Part shown: piece by piece, positions 54,637 to 63,132 of the stretch
Position numbering within the stretch: position 1 is the first letter of the stretch
How the letters are laid out: each line of letters starts with the position of its first letter
Source: G963663735 sp963663735
GTDB lineage: Bacteria > Acidobacteriota > UBA6911 > RPQK01 > JAPXNP01
Direction: 5' to 3'
NCBI GenBank assembly: GCA_963663735.2
Contig: CAXXHN010000001.1
Location: 1,674,001 to 1,738,000, forward strand
DNA length: 64,000 nucleotides
Translations under genes and position numbers: made by a program
Notes under the pieces: model-generated
The model's database searches: none
Told to the model about the DNA's origin: nothing
What the model saw: only the letters and a program-made list of their open reading frames with translations

Positions 54637-55389
54637 ATGAGAGACAGCACAGGTAAGCCCAGGGGCTTCAGTTATCTGGAACTGATGGTTGTCATTTCTG
54701 TTATAGGGGTTATCGCATCCTTCGCCATTCCGCAGTACATGATTTACGTTGAAACCGCCCAGGCTACAGCCTGCCTGGTAGAGCGCGGACAAACTAACAG
54801 GATGATAATCCAATATTCCAGCGATCATCTGGAGTCACCACTGACCAATCTGGCTCAGCTGGTCAGTGCCGGGTATGTGGATGAAATCCCTCATTGCCCT
54901 TATGGTGGAGAGTGGATACTGATGCCGTCTGATAAAAATCAGGGACTTCCCGCTATAGGATGCTCCCTCCATTTTTGGCCGGAGGAAGATTCGGAGTCCA
55001 CCGAAAGTAACCCACTGACCAGCCTGGGATCCACTTTTGATGAGATAACTGGAGCAATGATTGCTTTAATTGATCAGTATCATCAGGAGAATAGAAAGTA
55101 TCCCAGGAGCTGGGGGAATTTTGCCTTTACTGACATAGGACTTGATCCGGATGAATGGGCCAATGCCGTAGAGGGAATGATTTTTAAACCTAACGGGAAA
55201 CGTGTCAGCGTGACTCCCGCGCAAGGGTACACTTTTTATGTAAATAACGCGAAAGGGGAGCAAATAGAGCTTTCTTCCGATTCCAACTGGTCCCTCTGGT
55301 ATTCCATGGATAAAGGTAGCTGGTATTTCAAGAATACCTCCAAGAATAACTTGATTGACATATCAACTTTGAGTGTCGTAGCTGACTGA
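54637..55389 (+). CDS. Pilin-like protein with a second, unrelated C-terminal domain
   Basis: 250 residues from ATG 54637 (GGGAG upstream; an earlier frame start at 54592 lies inside the preceding gene). The leader MRDSTGKPRG is cut before FSYLELMVVISVIGVIAS. The first ~110 mature residues are nearly the same as in the gene upstream, including CPYGGEW and GCSLHFWP. The C-terminal part (about 120-250) differs: TFDEITGAMIALIDQYHQEN, RKYPRSWGNFAFTDIGLDPD and SWYFKNTSKN, which itself resembles a pilin-type globular domain. Last gene of the operon, convergent with copA 61 bp away. Confidence 0.85.
   Translation: MRDSTGKPRGFSYLELMVVISVIGVIASFAIPQYMIYVETAQATACLVERGQTNRMIIQYSSDHLESPLTNLAQLVSAGYVDEIPHCPYGGEWILMPSDKNQGLPAIGCSLHFWPEEDSESTESNPLTSLGSTFDEITGAMIALIDQYHQENRKYPRSWGNFAFTDIGLDPDEWANAVEGMIFKPNGKRVSVTPAQGYTFYVNNAKGEQIELSSDSNWSLWYSMDKGSWYFKNTSKNNLIDISTLSVVAD
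54664..54982 (+). repeat. Direct repeat, copy B (pilin N-terminal module)
   Basis: Second copy of the 319-bp module at 53703-54021, same length, about 90% identical by eye. Many differences fall in third codon positions (for example TTT/TTC-type changes), which points to selection on the protein or past gene conversion. Confidence 0.88.
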
Positions 55390-55450
55390 CGGATAATTGA
55401 TCTACACCTGGAGTTAACCTTTCCTTCCCTGTGCAAGCCTGGAAATAATG

Positions 55451-57904
55451 TCAAAGGATTTTGGTCCGATAGAGCCTTAGGCTGTTACTGACCACTGAGA
55501 TACTGCTCATGGCCATGGCTAAGGCAGCCAGGATTGGATGCAACTGGCGCAGCACCATGGGTAAGTGTTCAATCGGGGCCAGGACACCTGCCGCGATTGG
55601 TATCAGGGTTACGTTATAGAAAAAGGCCAGAAACAGGTTCTGGCGGATCGTTTTCATGGTTTTTCTGCTGATTTCTAAAACCCGGGGAATTCCTTCCAGG
55701 CTTCCGCTGGAAAGAATTACATCAGCTGTTTCCATAGCCACATCAGTTCCTGTGCCTATGGCCAGTCCTACATCGGCCATGGCCAGGGCCGGAGCGTCAT
55801 TTATGCCGTCTCCAACCATGCCGACCCGATGTCCTTGATCCCTTATTTCCTTGACTTTTAGAGATTTTTCGTCAGGACGTACCTCGGCATAGACAGCATC
55901 AATGCCAACCTGGGCGGCAATGGCGTCTGCCGCGCGCCGATTGTCACCTGTCAGCATTACCACTTTCAGCCTTTGCTGGTGCAGGTGTTTAATCGCTTCG
56001 GCGGAGTCGGGTTTCAGGGTATCAGACAGGGCGATAAGCCCGTAAGGGATACCTTCGAGTCCAACCATCATTACGGTTTTTCCCTGCTTTTGCAGGCTGT
56101 CAATCTGCCCTTCAAAATTATGCAGAAAATCCAGGTCAAACCATCCCGGTTTGCCGACCCGGATTTTGAGGCCGGATATCCTTGCTTCTACTCCGAAGCC
56201 GCCGTGGGCCTGGAATTCTGAGGGTGATTCAAGACCTATGTTTCTCTTCAGTGCTTCCCGCACAATCGCCTTGCCCAGAGGATGTTCGGACCCCTGCTCT
56301 GCGGAAGCAACCAGTGACAGGAGCTTTTCCACCGTGACATTTCCCTGTTTGAGCACCCCGATATCAGTTACTGCAGGTTTACCCTCGGTGAGGGTTCCGG
56401 TTTTATCCAGGATGATTGTGTCCAGACGGGTGGCCATTTCCAGGGCGTTCGCTTTTTTAAAGAGTATGCCCTTCTCAGCTCCTTTTCCTGTCCCAGCCAT
56501 TATTGCCGTAGGCGTAGCCAGACCCAGGGCACAGGGACAGGCTATGACAAGAACAGCAACAAGGCGGATCATTGAAGGGACAAAGGCTCCGGTTACCAGG
56601 AACCAGACCGTGAAGGTTATCAGAGCGATCAGGATTACCGAAGGAACGAATATGGCGGCTACCCGGTCAGCCAGCGCCTGGATCGGGGCCTTGCTTCCCT
56701 GGGCATCCTGCACCAGGCGGATGATCTGGGCCAGGGCGGTTTCACTGCCGACCCTTGTAGCACAAAACCTGAGCAGGCCTGCTCCATTGATCGTGCCTCC
56801 TGTTACTGAATCTCCGGCTTTTTTATCCACCGGGAGGGATTCCCCTGTAAGCATCGACTCATCTACAGCTGATTCCCCTTCAATCACGGTACCGTCTACT
56901 GGAATTCGCTCACCGGGGCGAACCAGAACTGTCATTTTTTCTCGTACGCTGGTTAGAGGAATTTCTTTTTCTTCTCCTTCCTCGATAATGAAGGCGGTTT
57001 TGGGCTGGAGCCCGATCAGCTTCCGGATGGCATTGCCGGTTTTACCCTTGGTGCGGGCTTCCAGAAGTTTACCAAGCTTGATCAGGGTAATGATTACTGC
57101 TGAAGTTTCAAAGTAGACATGATGTCCCGCTGTGGGAATCATCAGCAGGGTCAGGGAATAGAAATAAGCCACGGATGAACCAAGTGCCACCAGCACATCC
57201 ATATTGGCGCTTTTATTCCTGATACTCTTGAACCCTCCCACATAGTAGTCCCATCCAGTGTAAAACTGGACCGGAGTGGCAAGGGCTAGAAAGAGCCAGT
57301 TAACCCAGGGGGCATGGCTCCATCCACCGATCAGGTTGAAATCTCGCAGCATGCTGAGGATGAAAAGAGGAAGAGAGAAGATCACTCCCGCCAGGAATTT
57401 ACGGGTCTGGCTGAGGATTTCAGCTTCCCTGGCCTCCTGTTCCGCGTCTATTCCATCCTGGCTGGCGCCTGAAAGAACGGCACTATAGCCAGCCTGGCTG
57501 ACAGTATCCAGGATATCCTCCGGGGTGACAAGGTCTGGGAGGTAATCAATGGTCGCGCGTTCGCTGGCAAAATTAACCGGGGCATCCAGTACCCCGGTTA
57601 ATTTTTTCAGGCTTTTCTCCACGGTTGAAGCACAGCTGGCGCACGACATCCCTGAAATTGCCAGATCCAGTCGGCTCGAAGCTACGCCATAACCAGCTTT
57701 TTTAATGTTGTTCACCAGTGCCCCGATATTGACCTGGTCAGAATTGAAAGTTACAAAAGCCCTTTCATTGGCGAAATTAACCGAAACCGTGGATACTCCA
57801 GACATTCTGCGGAGACTGTTCTCAATTGCTGAAGCGCAGTTGGTGCAGCTCATTCCAGTCAGGGGAATGGTTAGAGTTTTTTCAGGCATCTGGATAACCT
57901 TCAT
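55451..57904 (-). CDS. copA: Copper-type P1B-ATPase with two HMA domains
   Basis: 817 residues; ATG 57904 used, ATG 57889 is an alternative with AAGG eight bases upstream. Two metal-binding HMA domains (GMSCTNCAS and GMSCASCAS), eight membrane helices, the transport motif ACPCALGLATP, phosphorylation site DKTGTLTEGKP, actuator TGESLPV and hinge VGDGINDAPALA. CPC in helix 6 with CxxC HMA domains indicates Cu+ export (or Ag+). It follows the nickel superoxide dismutase gene by 152 bp on the same strand, so they may be co-transcribed. Confidence 0.95.
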   Translation of the reverse strand: MKVIQMPEKTLTIPLTGMSCTNCASAIENSLRRMSGVSTVSVNFANERAFVTFNSDQVNIGALVNNIKKAGYGVASSRLDLAISGMSCASCASTVEKSLKKLTGVLDAPVNFASERATIDYLPDLVTPEDILDTVSQAGYSAVLSGASQDGIDAEQEAREAEILSQTRKFLAGVIFSLPLFILSMLRDFNLIGGWSHAPWVNWLFLALATPVQFYTGWDYYVGGFKSIRNKSANMDVLVALGSSVAYFYSLTLLMIPTAGHHVYFETSAVIITLIKLGKLLEARTKGKTGNAIRKLIGLQPKTAFIIEEGEEKEIPLTSVREKMTVLVRPGERIPVDGTVIEGESAVDESMLTGESLPVDKKAGDSVTGGTINGAGLLRFCATRVGSETALAQIIRLVQDAQGSKAPIQALADRVAAIFVPSVILIALITFTVWFLVTGAFVPSMIRLVAVLVIACPCALGLATPTAIMAGTGKGAEKGILFKKANALEMATRLDTIILDKTGTLTEGKPAVTDIGVLKQGNVTVEKLLSLVASAEQGSEHPLGKAIVREALKRNIGLESPSEFQAHGGFGVEARISGLKIRVGKPGWFDLDFLHNFEGQIDSLQKQGKTVMMVGLEGIPYGLIALSDTLKPDSAEAIKHLHQQRLKVVMLTGDNRRAADAIAAQVGIDAVYAEVRPDEKSLKVKEIRDQGHRVGMVGDGINDAPALAMADVGLAIGTGTDVAMETADVILSSGSLEGIPRVLEISRKTMKTIRQNLFLAFFYNVTLIPIAAGVLAPIEHLPMVLRQLHPILAALAMAMSSISVVSNSLRLYRTKIL

Positions 57905-58056
57905 TTTCCATAATCAGCTCAGGTGTTATCTGTCTTTGCTGAAGACCGGTACAAGTCTTCAGCAAAGATGGGCTCATAACAGGTGACCCTTGCCTGGAAG
58001 CAAACAGGAGGTCGCCTCCGGACCCGGAGAAAACCTCTTATCCGTGAAGCTGTTCC

Positions 58057-58503
58057 TTATTCCACATGGAAATAGAGTTTGTGAAATTCGTCAATCAACT
58101 TGCGCAGTTCAGCTACATTAGCCTCATCAGTGGTCTGTTTGCTTTTCATGGCAGAGATCAGAATCTGATGCAGGACTGTAATTTTTTTCTCGTAGTTTTC
58201 AGTATCAGGTTTGATCCGCTGTGTCATGAAATACTGGGTAACTATCTCCTGCAGTTCATCCGCGTGATGTTCTTTATTCATTACCCATCGGATAAGCTGG
58301 TTGGCATTGCCGGGATCAGCTTTTTCCAGTGTTTTGATCTCACGCATTGATTTTTCAATAGTAGTAGTGTGTTCCAGAAGCATCGCCACCCTGGCTTCAT
58401 CGTCATAGATACCACACGGTATCTCACAGTGAGCGGCAAGGGTACTGTTAAATATGATCAGGAGTGACAAACTGAGCAGCACAGAAAATAATGTTTTTTT
58501 CAT
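58057..58503 (-). CDS. sodN: Nickel superoxide dismutase with Sec signal peptide
   Basis: 148 residues. The nickel hook HCEIPCGIYDDEAR matches the HCxxPCGxY motif of NiSOD (His1, Cys2, Cys6 ligands) and the rest is the expected four-helix pattern with KEHHADELQ. It is preceded by a 24-residue Sec-like signal (MKKTLFSVLLSLSLLIIF... ending in TLAA), so signal peptidase cutting would place His25 as residue 1, exactly what nickel binding requires. Typical NiSOD instead has a short propeptide cut by SodX. The product is therefore probably periplasmic and removes superoxide there. GGAGG precedes the ATG. Confidence 0.9.
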   Translation of the reverse strand: MKKTLFSVLLSLSLLIIFNSTLAAHCEIPCGIYDDEARVAMLLEHTTTIEKSMREIKTLEKADPGNANQLIRWVMNKEHHADELQEIVTQYFMTQRIKPDTENYEKKITVLHQILISAMKSKQTTDEANVAELRKLIDEFHKLYFHVE

Positions 58504-58680
58504 AACATCCTCCTTCTCTTGCTATCAAGAGAAATGTTTGGGTGCAAGGTTTTATTGAATTTTCAGGTACAGTGTCAAATTCTCTGATCCCATATGCCCC
58601 TGATCAGGTTTTTGATCCAGAGATGTTTGAAACAGGCTATATTGTTTCAACTGTTGCCTTTGAAATCCTGCGCTTACCCT

Positions 58681-59085
58681 TCATCCAGCAGGCTTGTCGT
58701 CAAATTCAATCTTGTGGCCGGCTGATTCCAGGATCTTAATGGCATGGTTAACCTGGTGATCCCTGATCAGGATGTGATCTGTGTCATAGGTGGAAATGGT
58801 AAAAATCGGTATCCCGGCTTCGGCCAGGGGCACTGACAGGCAGGCAATGATTCCCGTCAATGAAAAGTCCAGCATTCCGGACACCTTGAAACATCTCCAG
58901 CCTGTCTGAACCTGAGTTTCACCTTCGACTTTGTGGGCATCAGACACGACAGAAATCTCTTCTTCGGTCCTGGTTATGGACCAGAAGCCCGGTTGGTTTT
59001 GGGGAAAAGAAGGGATCGGTCTTCCCGGGGGAATCTTCCAGATCGCCAGCCTTTCAGGCAGCAGCTTTAACGTCATCTTTTCCAT
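58681..59085 (-). CDS. ACT-domain protein
   Basis: 134 residues from ATG 59085 with AGAGGA upstream. The C-terminal half has the small-molecule-binding ACT pattern (SLTGIIACLSVPLAEAGIPI and FTISTYDTDHILIRD), as in small amino-acid-binding ACT proteins of the aspartate-kinase/CASTOR type. The ligand is unknown. It lies between sodN and the glycosidase-like gene, all leftward, without obvious functional link. Confidence 0.8.
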   Translation of the reverse strand: MEKMTLKLLPERLAIWKIPPGRPIPSFPQNQPGFWSITRTEEEISVVSDAHKVEGETQVQTGWRCFKVSGMLDFSLTGIIACLSVPLAEAGIPIFTISTYDTDHILIRDHQVNHAIKILESAGHKIEFDDKPAG

Positions 59086-59147
59086 GATGATCCTCTGCAT
59101 TCAACCTGTTTCAGACGGGAGATGCGGCTCTGTGGCAGAATGCTTTT

Positions 59148-60563
59148 TCAAGGGTTGTCTTCCACGGTAATTGCCGCAGCCTTATTTCCCGTCCCAGGGG
59201 AATTAATAATGACAATTTCCCCTCCGGTAATTTTCTCCTCATCTCCCCATTCACCCGTGTCGATGTCAATCCACCTCAAACGCATATCCTGACCATAATT
59301 CGAAAGATCAAGGCCTACTTCACCTCCAGCAGGAAAGTAAAGAGTATAGAATCTTCCCGGAGAGGCTGCGAGGTATGCCTCATTGGGATCCCTGTCAGAA
59401 AGCAGGTGATTAGCTGGTTCAACGTCCCACATGCTAACCAGTGATTCCAGCTTGCGGGCTGCTTTCAAGCAGGCTACTGCTTTATTGTTAAGACCCAATC
59501 CAGAATCAGGCCGATGGAAGCGCATGGAGGCGGCTCCTGCCAGCAGATGGCGCCAGAATCTTTCAATACCGTCCTGGTCAGTATGCCCGAATTTATTCCC
59601 GGTGGCTCCATAGGTTTTGGTTGTATTCATTGGCCTGGGGTGGCTGGACAGGTAATCTTTAACATAGAGGAAGTTGTCCCAGTGTTTCTGTCCCTTGTTA
59701 TGATTGTTTTGCGAAACGTCAACAAAATCGTATAGTTCAGGGTGGTCGAAGGTTCTCTTATGTTCTTCTCCTTCAAGGTTCCAGTCATCCCACATTTCAG
59801 TGGAGTGGATTGTTTTCCCTTTTTCCCCGGCTTTTTCCTTGAGATACTCTGCCCAGAATCTCCCCCACTCCTCATCTCCGTTAGTTTCGTTGTCCATGCA
59901 GTACAGGATGTTTCCGTAATCCAGGGAATAATCCAGCAGTTTGTCTATGAATTTTTTCTGGTACTGAAGAACTATCTGGTTATTTCTCTGTCCCGGCGTG
60001 GTGAAAAAGAAAGGCTGAAGGTTTTTTCCGGGATGGTCTGGATATCTTTCAGCAAAACCCGACTGCTCATAGGTGTAATTGATATTGTTTTTTGGATTAT
60101 AAGGGTGATTCTGCCACCTGTCTGCGCCGTTGTTATCAGTGTAGTCAAAACGGTCCCAGATTTCGATCTGCACCACAATATTACGGCGGGAAGTCTCCCG
60201 CAGCAGCCTTTCAAACCTTGTCCAGTATTCTTCATTCCATTGGTTGAGATCGTATTTGTCAGAATCCAGCTGCTTGAAGGGGTAAATTTCAAACCCCTTG
60301 TCACGCCGGTCGCTCATGGTATTGCGAATGACATTGCCGCCAGCTGCCTGGAGACGGTCCAGTTGAGAGACCAGGTCCTGCTCCGGCCACTGGAAAAGGT
60401 TATCATCATCACTGCCTCCCAGCAGAAGTACAGGTTTCCCCTGGTAACTCCAGTACCATGGATATTCAGCCGAAGGAGCAAGCGGCTGGCTGGTCACATC
60501 TGAGTGGAATAGGAAAAGGGCCAGAGCAGGGATCAATAAAAATGTTTTGGACCTAAATTTCAT
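59148..60563 (-). CDS. Secreted glycoside-hydrolase-like protein (TIM-barrel)
   Basis: 471 residues from ATG 60563 (GAGG upstream; tandem ATG at 60566). Signal peptide MKFRSKTFLLIPALALFLF ending near VTSQ. The body resembles clan GH-A barrels: LLLGGSDDDNLFQW, AAGGNVIRNTMSD, NIVVQIEIWDRFD, and MDNETNGDEEWG, where Asn-Glu may be the acid/base. A small beta domain (about 390-471) ends the protein, as in DUF4038-type glycosidases. Substrate unknown; could also be non-catalytic. Confidence 0.72.
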   Translation of the reverse strand: MKFRSKTFLLIPALALFLFHSDVTSQPLAPSAEYPWYWSYQGKPVLLLGGSDDDNLFQWPEQDLVSQLDRLQAAGGNVIRNTMSDRRDKGFEIYPFKQLDSDKYDLNQWNEEYWTRFERLLRETSRRNIVVQIEIWDRFDYTDNNGADRWQNHPYNPKNNINYTYEQSGFAERYPDHPGKNLQPFFFTTPGQRNNQIVLQYQKKFIDKLLDYSLDYGNILYCMDNETNGDEEWGRFWAEYLKEKAGEKGKTIHSTEMWDDWNLEGEEHKRTFDHPELYDFVDVSQNNHNKGQKHWDNFLYVKDYLSSHPRPMNTTKTYGATGNKFGHTDQDGIERFWRHLLAGAASMRFHRPDSGLGLNNKAVACLKAARKLESLVSMWDVEPANHLLSDRDPNEAYLAASPGRFYTLYFPAGGEVGLDLSNYGQDMRLRWIDIDTGEWGDEEKITGGEIVIINSPGTGNKAAAITVEDNP

Positions 60564-60838
60564 CATTATCCTCAGCCTTGGAAGAATGAATTTCAAGAAT
60601 CGTTTTGTCGAAATGTTACGTTTTCCATTTTTAAAAATATTGACCAGGGGCCAGGACAGCGCGGATACCGGACAGGTTGAAGTTGTTGTGTCTGGATTCC
60701 TGGTAAGTTCTTGCTGTCTCCAGTTTAATACCCGGAAGGATTAATTAAAAGAGTTTTGTAAATCATGGTTTAAAATCCAGATTTTTCCGGACGGGTGAGA
60801 CAATCGCAACAACATCTGTTCTGGAGTTTTAAGAATCG

Positions 60839-60896
60839 GGTGATGTCACCTGATGATTCGGGAAAAATTTTACATTTGCCTGGATAATTGTAAAAT
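60839..60896. promoter_or_regulatory. Two operator-like inverted repeats
   Basis: GGTGA TG TCACC (60839-60850) is a perfect palindrome with two central bases. ATTTTACA, 14 bases, TGTAAAAT (60867-60896) is a perfect 8-bp inverted repeat. Their sizes suit dimeric repressor or activator sites in a divergent promoter region. Confidence 0.5.
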
Positions 60897-60902
60897 GGCC
60901 GG

Positions 60903-60952
60903 CACTGCATTCTCCCGCCCTGGCCTGTAAATTTTCGGGAGCCAATGCAGTG
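60903..60952. repeat. Large hairpin upstream of the amidohydrolase-like gene
   Basis: CACTGCATT-CTCCCG (60903-60917) pairs with CGGGAG-CC-AATGCAGTG (60936-60952): a 15-bp stem with a two-base bulge and an 18-base loop, 44 bases before ATG 60997. No T-run follows, so it is more likely a leader RNA structure or protein site than a terminator. Confidence 0.65.
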
Positions 60953-60996
60953 TTAATTACTCAATATCTGTCCGGTAAATGATAGAGAGGAGACGA

Positions 60997-61794
60997 ATGA
61001 TTTCCACGGATCAGTTGAAAAAAAATAATGGTGACTCTGCCCCGCATGAATCTTTAATAATGACAGCTGCCATCCATGCGGGTCACGAGATACGAAGGGA
61101 ACTTGAACCTTTGCTGAAACTGACTGAAACGGCCAGGCTGCGGGAAGAGGATCCTTTTACAGATCTATTTGGAGATTTTGCCGGGATCAGAATAACGGGG
61201 ACACAATCCCGGTTTGAAATAGATCTCAACAGGCCAAGGGAAAAAGCGGTATACATCAAACCTGAGGACGCGTGGGGACTCAGGGTATGGAAATCAGGCC
61301 TGGAAAGGAATGTGATTGAGCGTTCCTTGGCTGAGTATGACCGGTTTTACAAAAGAATTGGAGAGCTGTTGACTAAATGCGCCTCAGAATACCATCAGGT
61401 CATAGTTCTGGACATTCATTCCTATAACTATCGGAGACTGGGGCCGGATGCTCCATTTGATGATCCGGATTCCAATCCTGATATCAATGTAGGAACAGGC
61501 ACTATGAGGGACAGGGGCCGGTGGGCCGGGTTGATTGAATGCTGTATCAGGAGCCTTGGTGATTACAACTACCAAGGCCGGCATCTTGATGTCAGGGAAA
61601 ACGTCAAGTTCAGGGGAGGATGGTTCCCTCAATGGATACACAGTAATTTCCCCGATTCAGTATGCTGCCTCTCACTGGAAGTTAAAAAGTTTTTCATGGA
61701 TGAGTGGAATGGCGAGCCGGACCTGGAGCAAGTGGAGGAGATCAGGAAACTGTTTAAGGCTACTTCTGAAATTTTGATGGAGGCCGGCAAATAA
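60997..61794 (+). CDS. N-formylglutamate amidohydrolase-like protein
   Basis: 265 residues from ATG 60997, AGGAG five bases upstream. FGase-superfamily traits are AAIHAGHEIRREL (metal His region), FEIDLNRPREKAVY, VLDIHSYNYRR and SLEVKKFFMDE. Members hydrolyse N-formyl or N-acyl amino acids with a metal ion. It is followed after 291 bp by a glutathione-synthetase-like gene; in other bacteria such a pair often occurs together with a third gene encoding a QEGLA-motif peptidase-like protein, which is absent here. Substrate unknown. Confidence 0.78.
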   Translation: MISTDQLKKNNGDSAPHESLIMTAAIHAGHEIRRELEPLLKLTETARLREEDPFTDLFGDFAGIRITGTQSRFEIDLNRPREKAVYIKPEDAWGLRVWKSGLERNVIERSLAEYDRFYKRIGELLTKCASEYHQVIVLDIHSYNYRRLGPDAPFDDPDSNPDINVGTGTMRDRGRWAGLIECCIRSLGDYNYQGRHLDVRENVKFRGGWFPQWIHSNFPDSVCCLSLEVKKFFMDEWNGEPDLEQVEEIRKLFKATSEILMEAGK

Positions 61795-61912
61795 AACCTT
61801 GAAAATCCTGAGGCAGGGATCCATCCACCAAGCTCTGCACGCAGGAAGTCTTAATTTCATCAATATATACATTGGCTGAACATTTGTTTGTTAAATATTG
61901 AATGGGGGAGTG

Positions 61913-61972
61913 ATTCCGGAGTTAGTCCCGCTCCCTACTTCTGGAGCAGGTAGTCCAGGGAAGATCCGGAAT
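61913..61972. repeat. Nested inverted repeat between the amidohydrolase-like and ATP-grasp genes
   Basis: Outer arms ATTCCGGA (61913-61920) and TCCGGAAT (61965-61972), inner arms GCTCC (61930-61934) and GGAGC (61943-61947). It lies 114 bases before the ATP-grasp ATG and has no T-run; possibly a leader structure. Confidence 0.55.
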
Positions 61973-62085
61973 AGTTGAGAATGAAAAGGTATATATCAGG
62001 AAAATCGGGAATAATGGCCGGTCTGTGAGAAAATTGGTCATAGATGTAGTTATCAGGACAATAAATAAGAGTTAGGATTTGGACA

Positions 62086-63132
62086 ATGAAAATTGGTTTT
62101 TCGGTAAATGATGTGCAGACAGAATTGGCTCAGTATACGACAATCCGCCTGGCAATGACCGCGGTCAACAGGGGCCATGAAGTATGGCTTTTTGGAGCCG
62201 GAGATTTTTCCTATGGTTCCGATGAAGGGGTGTATGCCTATGCGTCCGGTGTCAGCAAGAGTAAATATACCAACCTGAAAACTTTCCTTGGTGAATTAAA
62301 AAATCCCAAGGTTAAAAAGAAGCGGGTTAATGTCAACGATCTGGATATCCTGATGCTGCGGAGTGATCCATCTACTGAAAAAGGGCCAAGGAGCTGGGCC
62401 CAGAATTCCGGGATCAATTTCGGCCGCCTGGCAATGAGGAATGGAGTAGTTGTTCTGAATGATCCTAATGGTCTGGCAAAAGCTGTAAATAAAATGTACT
62501 TTCAAATGTTCCCCCAGGAAGTCCGGCCCCGTACGGTTATCAGCCGAAACAGGGATGAAATAAAGGAATTTGCCAAGCAGGAAGGTGGAAAAATCGTACT
62601 TAAACCCGTGCAGGGATCTGGCGGGGAGGGGGTTTTCCTGGTCACTCCCGATGATAAATCCAATTTGAACCAGATGATTGAATCAATCAGCAGGGACGGT
62701 TACATTGTCGCCCAGGAGTATTTACCTGAAGCATCAGAAGGGGACATCAGGCTCTTTGTAATGAACGGAATGCCTCTCAGGCACAAGGGGAAATATGCCG
62801 CTTTCCGTCGGGTCAGGCGAGGCGACGACATGCGCAGCAACATCCACGCCGGCGGGACAAAAGCACCGGCTAAAATTACTGATGAGCACCTGGAACTGGT
62901 AAAGATGGTCCGACCCAAGCTTGTCCAGGATGGGATGTTCCTGGTAGGGCTGGATATCGTGGGATCCAAGTTAATGGAGATCAATGTATTCAGTCCCGGA
63001 GGGCTGGGAAGCGCTCAGACCTTTGAAAAAGTGAATTTCAACAATGCCGTTATTGATTCACTGGAACACAAGGTTGACTACATGAAGTACTACAAGCGTA
63101 ATTTTGACAATGTTGCCATGGCCACCCTCTGA
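62086..63132 (+). CDS. Glutathione-synthetase-like ATP-grasp ligase
   Basis: 348 residues. GshB-like N-terminal domain (FSVNDVQTELAQYTTIRLA, HEVWLFGAGD, DPSTEKGPRSWA), then the ATP-grasp domain with IVLKPVQGSGGEGVFLV, VAQEYLPEASEGDIRLFVMN and LDIVGSKLMEINVFSPGG. True GshB is about 315 residues; this is a paralogue that ligates an amino acid to an unknown carboxylate. Context with the amidohydrolase-like gene suggests a shared pathway of amino-acid or peptide conjugates. It may not make glutathione: no gshA is present here. Confidence 0.82.
   Translation: MKIGFSVNDVQTELAQYTTIRLAMTAVNRGHEVWLFGAGDFSYGSDEGVYAYASGVSKSKYTNLKTFLGELKNPKVKKKRVNVNDLDILMLRSDPSTEKGPRSWAQNSGINFGRLAMRNGVVVLNDPNGLAKAVNKMYFQMFPQEVRPRTVISRNRDEIKEFAKQEGGKIVLKPVQGSGGEGVFLVTPDDKSNLNQMIESISRDGYIVAQEYLPEASEGDIRLFVMNGMPLRHKGKYAAFRRVRRGDDMRSNIHAGGTKAPAKITDEHLELVKMVRPKLVQDGMFLVGLDIVGSKLMEINVFSPGGLGSAQTFEKVNFNNAVIDSLEHKVDYMKYYKRNFDNVAMATL

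Larger units (their letters stand above)
60567..60996. other. Divergent intergenic region rich in inverted repeats
   Basis: 430 bp between the secreted glycosidase-like gene (left) and the amidohydrolase-like gene (right). The right third contains three inverted repeats, listed separately. The left two thirds show no recognisable element. Confidence 0.5.

Noticed and set aside
56151..57116. 321-codon plus-strand frame opposite copA
   Set aside because: Antisense of a clear P1B-ATPase; composition dominated by Ser, Arg, Thr and Val as expected for a shadow.
59742..60503. 253-codon plus-strand hydrophobic frame opposite the glycosidase-like gene
   Set aside because: Antisense translation; the minus-strand protein has a signal peptide, ribosome site and family motifs.
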